From assembly GCF_009674685.1 (NCBI RefSeq), contig NZ_WKJI01000002.1:558001-622000 (forward strand): a stretch of 64,000 nt of DNA, in the 5' to 3' direction. Made by a program: the position numbers and the translations under genes. The notes below the pieces were generated by a model that saw only the letters and a list, made by a program, of their open reading frames with translations, did no database searches and was not told the origin of the DNA. Source of the DNA: Pedobacter puniceum. GTDB taxonomy: Bacteria > Bacteroidota > Bacteroidia > Sphingobacteriales > Sphingobacteriaceae. Below are positions 34,265 through 43,077 of this stretch, piece after piece (position 1 is the stretch's first letter; each line of letters starts with the position of its first letter).

Positions 34265-35605
34265 ATGAACAGATTAAAAAAATCTTTATCAGTTTTGGGG
34301 ATAAGCATCTTATTCCTAATCGTAAATGCTAACACCAGCCAAGCACAAGGTAGAAGTGTTAGTTTACAAACCTTTTATGATGAGCTTTCTTATCATGGAG
34401 ATTGGATAAATAACCAAGAATACGGCTACGTTTGGCGACCAAATGTTGGAAGAGATTTTAGACCTTATTATACCAATGGACGATGGGTAATGACAGAATA
34501 TGGCAATACTTGGGTTTCTGATTATGAATGGGGTTGGGCTCCTTTCCATTACGGACGCTGGTTTTACGACAGCTATGATGGATGGATATGGTTACCCGAT
34601 ACAGAATGGGGACCAGCTTGGGTAGAATGGAGAACTGGTGGTGGCTATTATGGATGGGCGCCTTTGGGACCAAGAATATCTGTAAATATCAATATAGGAA
34701 GAAGATATTATCCAGACCATTATTGGGTTTTTATCCCTCAAAGATGTATCTATTACCCTTCTTACTATAGATATTGGGAGCCAAGAAGAAATGTTGTGAT
34801 TATCAGAAATACCACTATTATAAACAATGTTTATGTTGTAAACAGGAATGTTAGGTACAATAGTGGCCCTAGAGTTGAAGATGTAAGAAGGGCCACCAGA
34901 CAAAATGTAACGGTATATAAAGTTAACGATACAAATAGACCAAGTTCTGCTAGGGTAGAAAGAGGAACTGTAAATGTTTACCGCCCACAAGTAGAAGTAA
35001 GAAAAGATGCAGCACCAAGAGCTATTGCAAATAATTCTTCTAGGCCATCAAGAACAGAAGCTGGCACAAGACCTTCTTCTAATGATAATAGAGTTGTAGA
35101 TAGAAATGAAAGCAACGCCAGACCAGAACGTAGTAGCGGTAGTACTGGAAGAGAAGAAATAAACAGAAACGTAGAAGAAAGAGGTTCTAATTCTAATAAC
35201 AGTAGCAGACCAGAGCGTGTTGAGAGAAGCAATGCGCCATCTAGACCTGATGTTAACAATGCTCCATCTAGACCAGATTATAATGGCAGACCAGAGCGTA
35301 TGGAAAGACCTAGCACTTCTGATAGACCAGAAACAGCACCATCTAGACCAGATTATAACAACAGGCCAGAGCGTGTAGAAAGAGAAAGACCATCTTCTAC
35401 ACCAACAGAGAACAGAAGTTACCCTTCAGGAGATAATAGTAGAAGATCTTCTGGCTCAGAAAGAGCTCCGTCTGCTCCTCAAAGAGTAGAAAGACCTTCT
35501 GCACCAAGTCCTTCTCCTTCAAGATCATCAAGTGGAAGTAGTGAGAGAGGAAGTAGCAGAGGTAACTCAGAAAATAGCTCTAGATCTGGAAGACCAAGCA
35601 GATAA
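34265..35605 (+). CDS. DUF6600-type Trp-rich secreted protein with basic low-complexity tail
   Basis: A 446-residue protein with a signal peptide ending in SQAQG (about 25-29). Residues 36-150 form a Trp/Tyr/Gly-rich repeat region (YGYVWRPNV, GRWVMTEYGNTWVSDYEWGW, GRWFYDSYDGWIWLPDTEWG, YGWAPLGPR), as in DUF6600 proteins. After a Tyr- and Asn-rich linker the last 230 residues are an Arg/Ser/Pro/Asn-rich tail with short repeats around SRPDYNNRPERVER. The tail is very basic and probably disordered, perhaps binding polysaccharide or the cell envelope. Function unknown. A strong terminator follows. Confidence 0.75.
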   Translation: MNRLKKSLSVLGISILFLIVNANTSQAQGRSVSLQTFYDELSYHGDWINNQEYGYVWRPNVGRDFRPYYTNGRWVMTEYGNTWVSDYEWGWAPFHYGRWFYDSYDGWIWLPDTEWGPAWVEWRTGGGYYGWAPLGPRISVNINIGRRYYPDHYWVFIPQRCIYYPSYYRYWEPRRNVVIIRNTTIINNVYVVNRNVRYNSGPRVEDVRRATRQNVTVYKVNDTNRPSSARVERGTVNVYRPQVEVRKDAAPRAIANNSSRPSRTEAGTRPSSNDNRVVDRNESNARPERSSGSTGREEINRNVEERGSNSNNSSRPERVERSNAPSRPDVNNAPSRPDYNGRPERMERPSTSDRPETAPSRPDYNNRPERVERERPSSTPTENRSYPSGDNSRRSSGSERAPSAPQRVERPSAPSPSPSRSSSGSSERGSSRGNSENSSRSGRPSR

Positions 35606-35621
35606 TAAATATGATTTAGTG

Positions 35622-35658
35622 AAATGGCTGTCTTTTTTTAAAAAGGCAGCCATTTTTT
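35622..35658 (+). terminator. Terminator of DUF6600 gene
   Basis: A 16-bp stem with one G-T pair, AAATGGCTGTCTTTTT with AAAAAGGCAGCCATTT, and a very short loop, followed by T residues. Confidence 0.85.
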
Positions 35659-35694
35659 TATGGCTTAATTATAGTATTTATTATCTTTCGGCAT

Positions 35695-36510
35695 ATGACC
35701 GATTTCCTGCATCTATATCAACCTTTAAACTTAGCTCTAATAGACTTTCTTAAACAGTTGAATGAAAAAGATTGGCAAAGAGCTACCGTTTGTAAAGGTT
35801 GGACAGTGAAAGACATTGCGGCTCACCTATTAGACACTAGCATCAGAAGGTTATCTCTTGGGAGAGATGAATACCAATATTTACAACACGAATTCGCCAC
35901 TTATGAAGAGCTAATAGCTCATATCAATAACCTAAATAAAGAATGGGTTACAGCATCAAGAAGACTAAGTCCTAATATTTTAATAGAACTCATAAGTAAA
36001 TATCAAGATGATTTGCTGGCTTATTTTGAAACTTTAGATCCCTTTGATATGGCCCTGTTTCCTGTTACTTGGGCAGGGAAATCACATTCAGAAAATTGGT
36101 TTGATATTGCCCGAGAATATTCTGAAAGATGGTTACATCAGCAACAAATACGCTTTGCTTTTAATAATCAAGAGCTCTTAGATCCAAAATTCTACTCCCC
36201 ATATCTAGAAATTATCATGGAAGCTTTACCTTATACTTATCAAAAAATAAATGCAGAAATTGGTAAAAGTGTAGCTGTGGAAATTGTAGGCCCTGCTGGC
36301 AAGCGTTGGACCATTAAAAAAGATAAGAGGTTTTGGGCTTTTGATAAAAATAACCAACAAGCGGATGCACTTATTTATATAGACCAACAAATAGCTTGGT
36401 TATTATTCTCTAAAGGTATTCAGCCAGAGGAAGCAGGACAATTTTATCAAATCCATGGTGAGCGCCCTTTAGCTCTTCCAGTATTGAATATGCTTACTGT
36501 TATGGCATAA
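35695..36510 (+). CDS. Maleylpyruvate isomerase N-terminal (DinB-like) domain protein
   Basis: A 271-residue protein with an N-terminal DinB-like four-helix bundle of the mycothiol-dependent maleylpyruvate isomerase type: LIDFLKQLNEKDWQRATVCKGWTVKDIAAHLLD has the conserved W..kDi..Hl pattern, with His54-type metal ligand. Further His residues lie near SERWLHQQQ. The C-terminal 80 residues are alpha/beta (VEIVGPAGKRWTI, DALIYIDQQIAWLLF), like the SCP2-like domain. Bacteroidota do not make mycothiol, so any thiol partner must be different. Substrate unknown. Confidence 0.72.
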   Translation: MTDFLHLYQPLNLALIDFLKQLNEKDWQRATVCKGWTVKDIAAHLLDTSIRRLSLGRDEYQYLQHEFATYEELIAHINNLNKEWVTASRRLSPNILIELISKYQDDLLAYFETLDPFDMALFPVTWAGKSHSENWFDIAREYSERWLHQQQIRFAFNNQELLDPKFYSPYLEIIMEALPYTYQKINAEIGKSVAVEIVGPAGKRWTIKKDKRFWAFDKNNQQADALIYIDQQIAWLLFSKGIQPEEAGQFYQIHGERPLALPVLNMLTVMA

Positions 36511-36513
36511 AAA

Positions 36514-36538
36514 AAGCACCTGCTTAAGGCAAGTGCTT
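36514..36538. terminator. Hairpin between convergent DinB-like and OmpA genes
   Basis: AAGCAC (36514-36519) pairs with GTGCTT (36533-36538), with an inner TGC/GCA stem and one mismatch. The flanking A-run serves minus-strand termination of the OmpA-type gene better than the plus strand. Confidence 0.6.
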
Positions 36539-36562
36539 CTCTCTATAACGAATAAAAATTTA

Positions 36563-37249
36563 TTAATTATTGGTAGTTGCTTTAGCTTCTGCTTTCATAG
36601 CTTCGTTGGCAACAATAACAATTTCTACACGTCTGTTTTGTGATCTTCCTTCTTCTGTTTCGTTAGAAGCAATAGGCTCATTTTTACCTTTACCACTAGA
36701 TTTTAAACGACCTGTGCTTACACCTTTAGAAACTGCATAAGATCTAACTGCATTTGCTCTTTCTAAAGATAATCTATCGTTTACTGCATCAGAACCAATA
36801 GCGTCTGTATGGCCAATAATCATAATATCTGTATCAGGATATTTGTTTAAAGAAGCTGCTAAATTATCTATGTTTTGTTTAGCTGCAGTAGATAAAGTTG
36901 ATTTACCAAATTCAAATAATAAACCAGAATCAAATTTAACGATAATACCCTCACCTGCTGGTATAACCTCAGCTCCAGGGATAGATTGCTCTAATTCTTT
37001 TGCTTGTCTATCCATTTTTCTACCAATAAAAGCTCCTGCTGTACCACCTAATGCACCACCAATAATAGCACCAACAGCTGTATTACCAGCTTTGTTACCA
37101 ATTAAAGCACCAATAGTACCACCAGCAGCTGCACCAATACCAGCACCTTTTTGTGTATTAGTTAAAGAATCACATCCAGGTAAAATAGTAGTTGCACCAA
37201 TAGCAAAAGCCAATCCTAAAACAGATATTTTTAATCTTGAAGTTTTCAT
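36563..37249 (-). CDS. OmpA-family lipoprotein with glycine-zipper domain
   Basis: I take the ATG at 37249 (MKTSRLKISVLGLAFAIG), which gives a normal lipoprotein signal with lipobox LPGC; the longer frame from 37297 would add 16 residues before a second hydrophobic start. The 228-residue protein has a glycine-zipper region (KGAGIGAAAGGTIGALIGNK and AVGAIIGGALGGTAGAFIG, about 32-76) that can insert into membranes, then an OmpA C-terminal domain (about 105-215) with LLFEFGKSTLS, GHTDAIGSD and SQNRRVEIVI, which binds peptidoglycan. It likely ties the outer membrane to the cell wall. Confidence 0.9.
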   Translation of the reverse strand: MKTSRLKISVLGLAFAIGATTILPGCDSLTNTQKGAGIGAAAGGTIGALIGNKAGNTAVGAIIGGALGGTAGAFIGRKMDRQAKELEQSIPGAEVIPAGEGIIVKFDSGLLFEFGKSTLSTAAKQNIDNLAASLNKYPDTDIMIIGHTDAIGSDAVNDRLSLERANAVRSYAVSKGVSTGRLKSSGKGKNEPIASNETEEGRSQNRRVEIVIVANEAMKAEAKATTNN

Positions 37250-37315
37250 ATTATTTATTTTGATATTTATAGTGATGTTTGTCAAAGCGAATGCCAAAAA
37301 TAAAAAATTAATTTG

Positions 37316-38134
37316 ATGATAAGTATTTTAGGTTGCGGATGGTTAGGTATGCCTTTGGGTAAAGCCCTTGTCGGTTCAGGTAAATTAGTAAAAGGTTCTA
37401 CTACTAAGCCAGATAAACTTGAAGAAATTAGCAGACAATCTATTGTATCATTTTTGATACAATTGGATGACTTGTCTAATGAAACAGAGTTGATGGAATT
37501 TTTAGATAATGAGATACTCATAATTAACGTCCCGCCAGGCAGAAATCATATCAATGCGGATGATTATCCACATAAATTAGCTAGATTGAATACTTACATC
37601 AACCAAAGCAATATCCAAAAAGTAATTTTTGTTTCCTCAACTTCTGTTTATGAAGAAAATAATAATGTAGTATTTGAGGACAGTTCTCTCAGCAAAAATC
37701 CATCGTCACAACGACTGTTTCTGGCAGAAGAAATTTTCAGAAATAATCACAAAATCAAAACCACTGTAGTAAGAATGGCCGGCTTAATTGGGCCTAACCG
37801 TCATCCTGGAAGATTTTTTGGTGGTAAAACTCAAATCCCTGACGGTTTAATACCTGTTAATCTGATTCATTTAGATGATTGTATCGGTATTATTGAAGAA
37901 GTTATCAAGCAAGATTATTGGGGGCAAACTATACACGCTGCGGCTCCAAGTCATCCAACAAAAAAAGAGTTCTACAGTTTAGCCTCAACTATTTACAATA
38001 ACACCAAAGCAGACTTTGTAGAAGAGAAAGGAAAGTTTAAAATCATTAACCCAGATAAATTGGTCAAGGATTTAAAATATCAATTTAAACATCCTGATTT
38101 AATGGCGTGGCTTCTTCAAAGTCATCAAAATTAA
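37316..38134 (+). CDS. NAD(P)-dependent epimerase/dehydratase-like protein (YeeZ type)
   Basis: A 272-residue Rossmann-fold protein of the extended short-chain dehydrogenase kind. The N-terminus MISILGCGWLGMPLGKALV is a GxGxxG-like motif as in the YeeZ branch; IFVSSTSVYEEN holds the Ser/Tyr region, although the full YxxxK motif is not clear, and HLDDCIGII is a typical later block. The ATG at 37316 is preferred to a TTG one codon earlier. The substrate is unknown. Its last 50 nt overlap the convergent DUF2452 gene. Confidence 0.78.
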   Translation: MISILGCGWLGMPLGKALVGSGKLVKGSTTKPDKLEEISRQSIVSFLIQLDDLSNETELMEFLDNEILIINVPPGRNHINADDYPHKLARLNTYINQSNIQKVIFVSSTSVYEENNNVVFEDSSLSKNPSSQRLFLAEEIFRNNHKIKTTVVRMAGLIGPNRHPGRFFGGKTQIPDGLIPVNLIHLDDCIGIIEEVIKQDYWGQTIHAAAPSHPTKKEFYSLASTIYNNTKADFVEEKGKFKIINPDKLVKDLKYQFKHPDLMAWLLQSHQN

Positions 38135-38579
38135 GAGATGATTTATCCAAAACCTCCCAAGTATGGTCAGCTAAAAGCTTAACAGTAGAAACAAACTTCT
38201 TAAAGGTTTTAGATCTGCCCCATTCTGCTGGCGCTATCATGCTCACCAAAAAGGTATTATCCTCTTTCTGATAAAGATGGTATAATTGCCCAATAACAGG
38301 CTTAAACTTCATTTCGGCAGTGTAAATTAATTCAGATATTTTTAGACGTTCCTCAATATCTTTAACTTGCTGCATAATCAATTCTGCCTGTTTGCGCAAC
38401 ATGGTAATTTGCTGATTGGCCTGCATATGCATAGACTCAACAGCATTTGCTCTTAACTTATTTTTATCAATAGGTTTAATTACCGGAGAGCTAACCGTTA
38501 AAGGCACCGGAGAAAATTTGGCTTCACCCGTATAATAAAGAGATTTTTCCTTGCTTTGTGAAGTGTTATCCTGCTCCAT
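38085..38579 (-). CDS. DUF2452 domain-containing protein
   Basis: A 164-residue cytosolic protein of the DUF2452 family. Seen: NKLRANAVESMHMQANQQITMLRKQAELIMQQ in one long helix (about 58-90), then LIYTAEMKFKPVIGQLYHLYQK and FLVSMIAPAEWG, the most conserved part. The family has no known function. The 3' end runs 50 nt into the convergent epimerase gene, so the two messages are antisense at their ends. Confidence 0.82.
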   Translation of the reverse strand: MEQDNTSQSKEKSLYYTGEAKFSPVPLTVSSPVIKPIDKNKLRANAVESMHMQANQQITMLRKQAELIMQQVKDIEERLKISELIYTAEMKFKPVIGQLYHLYQKEDNTFLVSMIAPAEWGRSKTFKKFVSTVKLLADHTWEVLDKSSLNFDDFEEATPLNQDV

Positions 38580-38625
38580 TTTATCTAATACTTGCTAGCA
38601 ATAACTTATCTCTGCAAAAAAAGTT

Positions 38626-39813
38626 TTAATAAACTCTGCAAAATAAGCCTTTCAAATATTCGCCTTCGCTAAAAGAAATCCTTACGGGATGATCTTCTGG
38701 TTGGCAAAACTGATGAATAATTTGAACCTCTTTGCCCGCATCTAGCGCTGCCCAAGCAATTACTTGCTTAAAAGTCTCAATATCCATAGCTCCAGAGCAG
38801 CTGAAAGTAGCTAATAAACCGCCTTTTTTCAGAACCTGCATCCCTAAGCGATTTAAATCTTTATAAGCTCTGGCTGCCCTATCTAAAGAAGAGCGAGAAG
38901 GTGCGTATTTAGGTGGGTCTAGCACAACAATATCAAAAATTTGTCCTTCTTCTTTTAATATCCTCAGGTATTTATTTACATCAGACTGTACAGCAATAGC
39001 TTTACTTTCATCAAACTGGTTAAGTTGGATATTCTTTTTTAAAGTTTCTACAGCCAAACCCGAACTATCTACCGAAGTAACAGCAGCCGCCTCATTTAAT
39101 AAAGCATTTAAGGTAAAACCTCCGCTATAGCTAAAACAATCTAAAACATTTTTACCTGCGGCATAAGAAGCTACTATTCTCCTATTATCGCGTTGGTCGC
39201 AATAAAAACCAGATTTTTGTCCTTCTAAAATATTAATAAGGTATTTAACGCCATTCTCCTTTACTTCCACAAATTCTGGTGGCAAAGCTCCCCAAAGCAG
39301 AGTACCGTGTTGGGTTTGTAGGCCATCATGTGCTCGGGCAGAAGCATCACTTTTATCAATAATTCCCTTAACATTTAATAAAGTTGATAAAGTATTGACG
39401 ATGGTTTCTTTTACTTTCTCTATGCCACTGGTAAGAATTTGTAAAGCCAGATAATCTCCAAACCTATCTACAATTAAACCAGGCAAATAATCAGCTTCAC
39501 TAAAAATTAACCTACATGTGGTGGTATCATTATTTTGTAGATGTTCACGAGCTTTTATTGCGGCTTCAATTTTGGCTTTCCACCACTGCTCATCTATGGT
39601 AGCGTTTTCATCCCAATCTAATAATCTTACTGCAACTCTAGATTGGTCGTTATAATATCCATAAGCTAAAAAATCAGCATCGGCATCTAAAACCTTAACC
39701 ACATCACCATTTTGTGGTTTACCTTTAACCTGTGCCAATGCACCAGAAAACACCCAAGGATGTCTTTGTAAAACAGCTTTTTCTTTAGTCTTTTTTAGAA
39801 TAATATCTACCAT
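38626..39813 (-). CDS. Class I SAM-dependent rRNA methyltransferase (RlmI-like)
   Basis: A 395-residue enzyme from the ATG at 39813; a TTG three codons upstream falls inside the promoter box and is less likely. A PUA domain comes first (KAVLQRHPWVFSGALAQVKG and GDVVKVLD), then the EEHEA-like linker, then the methyltransferase domain with NVLDCFSYSGGFTLNAL, VDSSGLAVETLKKN and the catalytic block VVLDPPKYAPSRSSL. Cys in TFSCSGAMD matches the RlmI family, which methylates C5 of a 23S rRNA cytidine. The precise position modified cannot be told. Confidence 0.9.
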   Translation of the reverse strand: MVDIILKKTKEKAVLQRHPWVFSGALAQVKGKPQNGDVVKVLDADADFLAYGYYNDQSRVAVRLLDWDENATIDEQWWKAKIEAAIKAREHLQNNDTTTCRLIFSEADYLPGLIVDRFGDYLALQILTSGIEKVKETIVNTLSTLLNVKGIIDKSDASARAHDGLQTQHGTLLWGALPPEFVEVKENGVKYLINILEGQKSGFYCDQRDNRRIVASYAAGKNVLDCFSYSGGFTLNALLNEAAAVTSVDSSGLAVETLKKNIQLNQFDESKAIAVQSDVNKYLRILKEEGQIFDIVVLDPPKYAPSRSSLDRAARAYKDLNRLGMQVLKKGGLLATFSCSGAMDIETFKQVIAWAALDAGKEVQIIHQFCQPEDHPVRISFSEGEYLKGLFCRVY

Positions 39814-39819
39814 AGTTTG

Positions 39820-39827
39820 CAAAAATA
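39820..39827 (-). promoter_or_regulatory. -7 box of the RlmI-like gene
   Basis: Read on the minus strand: TATTTTTG followed by CAA, ending 6 nt before the ATG at 39813. This would give an almost leaderless message. Confidence 0.5.
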
Positions 39828-39937
39828 CTTAAAGAGATTGATAATGCTTTAAATTAGGGAACATTACATTTTAAAGATAAAACAGAACTTATGAGGAACT
39901 ACTTTTGTTAGAGAAGAGCGTAATAAATTGATAAGAG

Positions 39938-41098
39938 ATGTTAAATTTTGAGTTTAAAAACCCTACCAAAATACTTTTTGGTAAAGGGCAAATTGCTAAT
40001 CTAAGCAAAGAAATACCTGCAGATGCTAGAATTTTAATGGTTTATGGCGGTGGAAGTATCAAAAGCAATGGGGTATATGAACAAGTTACCCAAGCTTTAA
40101 AGGGTTTTGAAGTGATAGAGTTTGGTGGTATACCAGCAAACCCCGAATATGCCATATTGCTAGAAGCTTTAGCTGTTATTAAAAAAGAAAACATAAATTT
40201 TATTTTAGCCGTTGGCGGAGGTTCTGTAATAGATGGTGTGAAATTTCTTGCTTCAGCCGCTTTATACGAAGGCGATGAACCTTGGGATATTCTAGCCAAG
40301 GGTATCAGAACAGAAGTTGCTTTACCATTTGGTACAGTTTTAACATTACCTGCTACAGGTTCAGAGATGAATTCTGGTTCGGTTATATCAAGAGCAGAAA
40401 CTAAAGAAAAACTAGCTATGGGAGGACCAGGCTTGTTTCCTGCTTTTTCTATTTTAGACCCGGAGGTTATTAAATCTATCCCGCAAAGGCAAATTGCAAA
40501 CGGTATAACCGATGCTTATACACACGTTTTAGAGCAATACATGACTTACCCTATTGGCGCTTGCTTACAAGACAGATTTGCTGAAAGCATTATGCAAACT
40601 TTAATAGAAGTTGCTCCAAAAGTAATGGCAGACCCTGCTGACTATACCGCTGCAGCAGATTTTATGTGGTGTTGTACTATGGCCTTAAATGGTTTAATAC
40701 AAAAAGGTGTACCAACAGACTGGGCAGTACATGCCATAGGACATGAACTTACCGCCTTATACGGAATAGACCACGCCAGAACTTTAGCTATTATTGCTCC
40801 TAGCCACTACCGCTACCATTTAGCACAGAAAAAAGAGAAATTAGCCCAATATGCAGAACGTGTTTGGAACATCAAAGATGGTTCTACAGAAGAAAAAGCT
40901 ACACAGGCTATTGTTAAAACTGAAGAATTTTTCCATTCGTTAGGAATAAAAACTAAATTATCAGAGTATACTGAAGCCTATGAAGGAACTGCAGAAAGCA
41001 TTGAGGAGAGATTTAATACAAGAGGCTGGAAAGCCCTAGGCGAACATAAAGCTATTACGCCGGCAGATGTTGCTAAGATTGTAAGCATGAGTTATTAA
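39938..41098 (+). CDS. Iron-containing alcohol dehydrogenase (YqhD/BDH type)
   Basis: A 386-residue group III alcohol or aldehyde reductase. NADP-binding: FILAVGGGSVIDGVKFLA. The metal-binding residues are in NGITDAYTHVLEQYM (Asp and His) and DWAVHAIGHELTALYGIDHARTLAI (two His). The close match to the YqhD/BdhA branch suggests broad-range, NADPH-linked aldehyde reduction. It is followed by anmK with one base between stop and ATG, so the two genes are co-translated, although no metabolic link is known to me. Confidence 0.9.
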   Translation: MLNFEFKNPTKILFGKGQIANLSKEIPADARILMVYGGGSIKSNGVYEQVTQALKGFEVIEFGGIPANPEYAILLEALAVIKKENINFILAVGGGSVIDGVKFLASAALYEGDEPWDILAKGIRTEVALPFGTVLTLPATGSEMNSGSVISRAETKEKLAMGGPGLFPAFSILDPEVIKSIPQRQIANGITDAYTHVLEQYMTYPIGACLQDRFAESIMQTLIEVAPKVMADPADYTAAADFMWCCTMALNGLIQKGVPTDWAVHAIGHELTALYGIDHARTLAIIAPSHYRYHLAQKKEKLAQYAERVWNIKDGSTEEKATQAIVKTEEFFHSLGIKTKLSEYTEAYEGTAESIEERFNTRGWKALGEHKAITPADVAKIVSMSY

Positions 41099-41099
41099 G

Positions 41100-42305
41100 A
41101 TGAATAAAAATTTAGAGAAGCTTTTTAAAATTGCTCAAAAAGAAGAGAGAATTATTCTCGGCCTCATGTCTGGAACGTCTTTAGACGGCTTAGACATGGC
41201 TTTATGTAAATTTAAAGGTGCTGGTTTAAGTACCTCAGTAGAAATCTTGCATTTTGAAACTTGCCCTTATGAAAACTCTTTCAAAGAAGCTATTAAACAA
41301 GTTTTCTCTAAAAAAACGGTCGACTTAGAATTACTATGCTTGTTAAATGCGCAAATAGCTAAGCAACATGCTGAAATTATAAACCAAACTTTAAAAAAAT
41401 GGGGTTATACTTCAAATGATGTAGATGCTATTGCCAGTCATGGTCAAACGGTTTACCACGCACCAAAAATTAAGCATCAGCTTAACAATTATCCTGATGC
41501 TACTTTACAAATAGGCGATGGAGACCATATTGCACATTTAACAGGTATTATCACGCTAAGTGATTTCAGACAAAAAAGTATTGCAGCTGGTGGAGAGGGC
41601 GCTCCGCTTGCCGTTTATGGCGATTATTTACTTTTTGCACATCAGGAAATAGATAGGATTTTATTGAATATTGGCGGTATAGCTAATTTTACTTATCTAC
41701 CGGCGAAAAGAAAGGCAGAAAATATTTTCTCTACGGATGTTGGTCCTGGAAATACAATTTTAGACCATTTTATGATGCAAAAATTTAATTTGTATTTTGA
41801 TGAGGATGCTAAATACGCTAAAAAAGGTAGCTTAAATCATGATTTATTAGAGGCTTTATTGGCTGATAATTTTTTTACCAAACCAGTTCCAAAAAGTACC
41901 GGACCAGAACATTTTAATTTGGCATATTTAAATGATGCGCAACAAAAAAGTAATACCAGCCATTTAAAAGAAGAAGATGTTTTGGCAACTTTATGTGAAT
42001 TTACTGCTTTAGGTATTGCTAAAGCTATTCAAGAAAACATCAGCGTAAGCGGAGAAATAGAAATTTTGATAAGTGGCGGTGGTATGCATAACCCACTTTT
42101 GGTAGAACGCTTAATACACCATTTACCCGGTCTTACTTTTATAAATATGCAAGAGGTTTTGGGTATTAACCCCGATGCTAAAGAAGCTTTATTATTTGCC
42201 TTGTTGGCTAATGAAACTTTATGCGGCCAGCCTGATGGATATAACTTCCAAAATCAAGAAAAATTACCCAAAATTAGTATGGGAAAGCTGAGTTTTCCAG
42301 AATAG
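41100..42305 (+). CDS. anmK: Anhydro-N-acetylmuramic acid kinase
   Basis: A 401-residue kinase that opens and phosphorylates 1,6-anhydro-MurNAc during cell-wall recycling. The N-terminal phosphate loop is GLMSGTSLDGLDMALCKF; ASHGQTVYH, GDGDHIAHLTGI, TDVGPGNTILDHFM and LISGGGMHNPLL are all typical. Length is normal for the Bacteroidota form. It lies one base after the alcohol dehydrogenase stop and ends at a strong terminator. Confidence 0.95.
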   Translation: MNKNLEKLFKIAQKEERIILGLMSGTSLDGLDMALCKFKGAGLSTSVEILHFETCPYENSFKEAIKQVFSKKTVDLELLCLLNAQIAKQHAEIINQTLKKWGYTSNDVDAIASHGQTVYHAPKIKHQLNNYPDATLQIGDGDHIAHLTGIITLSDFRQKSIAAGGEGAPLAVYGDYLLFAHQEIDRILLNIGGIANFTYLPAKRKAENIFSTDVGPGNTILDHFMMQKFNLYFDEDAKYAKKGSLNHDLLEALLADNFFTKPVPKSTGPEHFNLAYLNDAQQKSNTSHLKEEDVLATLCEFTALGIAKAIQENISVSGEIEILISGGGMHNPLLVERLIHHLPGLTFINMQEVLGINPDAKEALLFALLANETLCGQPDGYNFQNQEKLPKISMGKLSFPE

Positions 42306-42306
42306 A

Positions 42307-42338
42307 AAAAGCCGATTTTGATTACAAAATCGGCTTTT
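42307..42338. terminator. Bidirectional terminator between anmK and porin gene
   Basis: A 14-bp perfect stem, AAAAGCCGATTTTG (42307-42320) and CAAAATCGGCTTTT (42325-42338), with loop ATTA and a T-run. Confidence 0.92.
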
Positions 42339-42359
42339 TTAAATCCTATTTATATATGC

Positions 42360-42947
42360 TTAAAAAATCTTGAATCCTAAGCTTAGGTGTAATAAACTTT
42401 GGCTTAGTCCATCATTTTTATTGATGTCTTGCAAGCTGGTTTCGTATCTTAAATCAACAGACATATTGCCAATATCAACTCCAGCACCGGCTTGTAAGTT
42501 GGTTACAAAATCTCGGTACTTATAAAAATCTGGATTAACCGCCTGTGAAAAAGCATCATCATCGGTATCTAAATTAAACTGAAAAGCTGGCCCGGCCATC
42601 AACCTAAAGTTGAGTTTATCGCCACCTATTTTAGCGCCTAATAATAAAGGAACATCTAAAGTTGTAAATCTGGCTTCGCCACTTTGTACCACAGTGCTTC
42701 CTACGGTCTGAAATTTAAAATCGGCACCTTTAGAACCAATATAAAGCTCTGGTTGTAAGTAAAAATTACCGCCAATTCTAGACCATAAACCTAATTGATA
42801 ACCTAAAATGCCAGACTCATCAAATTGTTGATCTTCTGCTTTAATCGTGGAGTAATTTAAGCCTCCTTTTATCCCTAAATTAAATTGAGCGAATGAACTA
42901 CTTGCACATAACAGGGCAAATAAGCTCAAGAATAGTATTTTTTTCAT
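42360..42947 (-). CDS. Porin-family outer-membrane beta-barrel protein
   Basis: A 195-residue protein with signal peptide (MKKILFLSLFALLCASSSFAQ) and a small outer-membrane barrel of the OMP_b-brl_2 kind. Seen: FNLGIKGGLNYSTIK at the mature N-terminus, YLQPELYIGSKGADF, LDVPLLLGAKIG, LMAGPAFQFNL and a final strand LLHLSLGFKIF with terminal Phe. Such proteins are common in Bacteroidota with mostly unknown roles. Single gene. Confidence 0.87.
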   Translation of the reverse strand: MKKILFLSLFALLCASSSFAQFNLGIKGGLNYSTIKAEDQQFDESGILGYQLGLWSRIGGNFYLQPELYIGSKGADFKFQTVGSTVVQSGEARFTTLDVPLLLGAKIGGDKLNFRLMAGPAFQFNLDTDDDAFSQAVNPDFYKYRDFVTNLQAGAGVDIGNMSVDLRYETSLQDINKNDGLSQSLLHLSLGFKIF

Positions 42948-43053
42948 ATTCGTTTTTTAATTTGTTCTAAGCACTAACACAAATTAGACCAAATTATTGT
43001 TTGCAATTATAAATAATGATAAGGAAATCACTTTACAATTAAGTACATTATTC

Positions 43054-43061
43054 TATTTTTG
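43054..43061 (+). promoter_or_regulatory. -7 box of the CsbD-like gene
   Basis: TATTTTTG, 16 nt before the ATG at 43078, supports that start over an upstream one at 42997. Confidence 0.5.
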
Positions 43062-43077
43062 TATCAAATATAAAACC

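Noticed and set aside
34592-34990. Minus-strand open frame of 132 codons inside the DUF6600 gene
   Set aside because: A shadow of the Trp/Tyr-rich coding sequence; product is a Ser/Ile-rich string with no domain.
37250-37297. Upstream extension of the OmpA lipoprotein
   Set aside because: It would hide the lipoprotein signal behind 16 extra residues.
36843-37316. Plus-strand open frame of 157 codons over the OmpA lipoprotein gene
   Set aside because: Antisense to the glycine-zipper coding region, which gives a false Ala/Pro-rich product.
42997-43077. Upstream extension of the CsbD-like gene
   Set aside because: The promoter box lies between this start and the better one at 43078.
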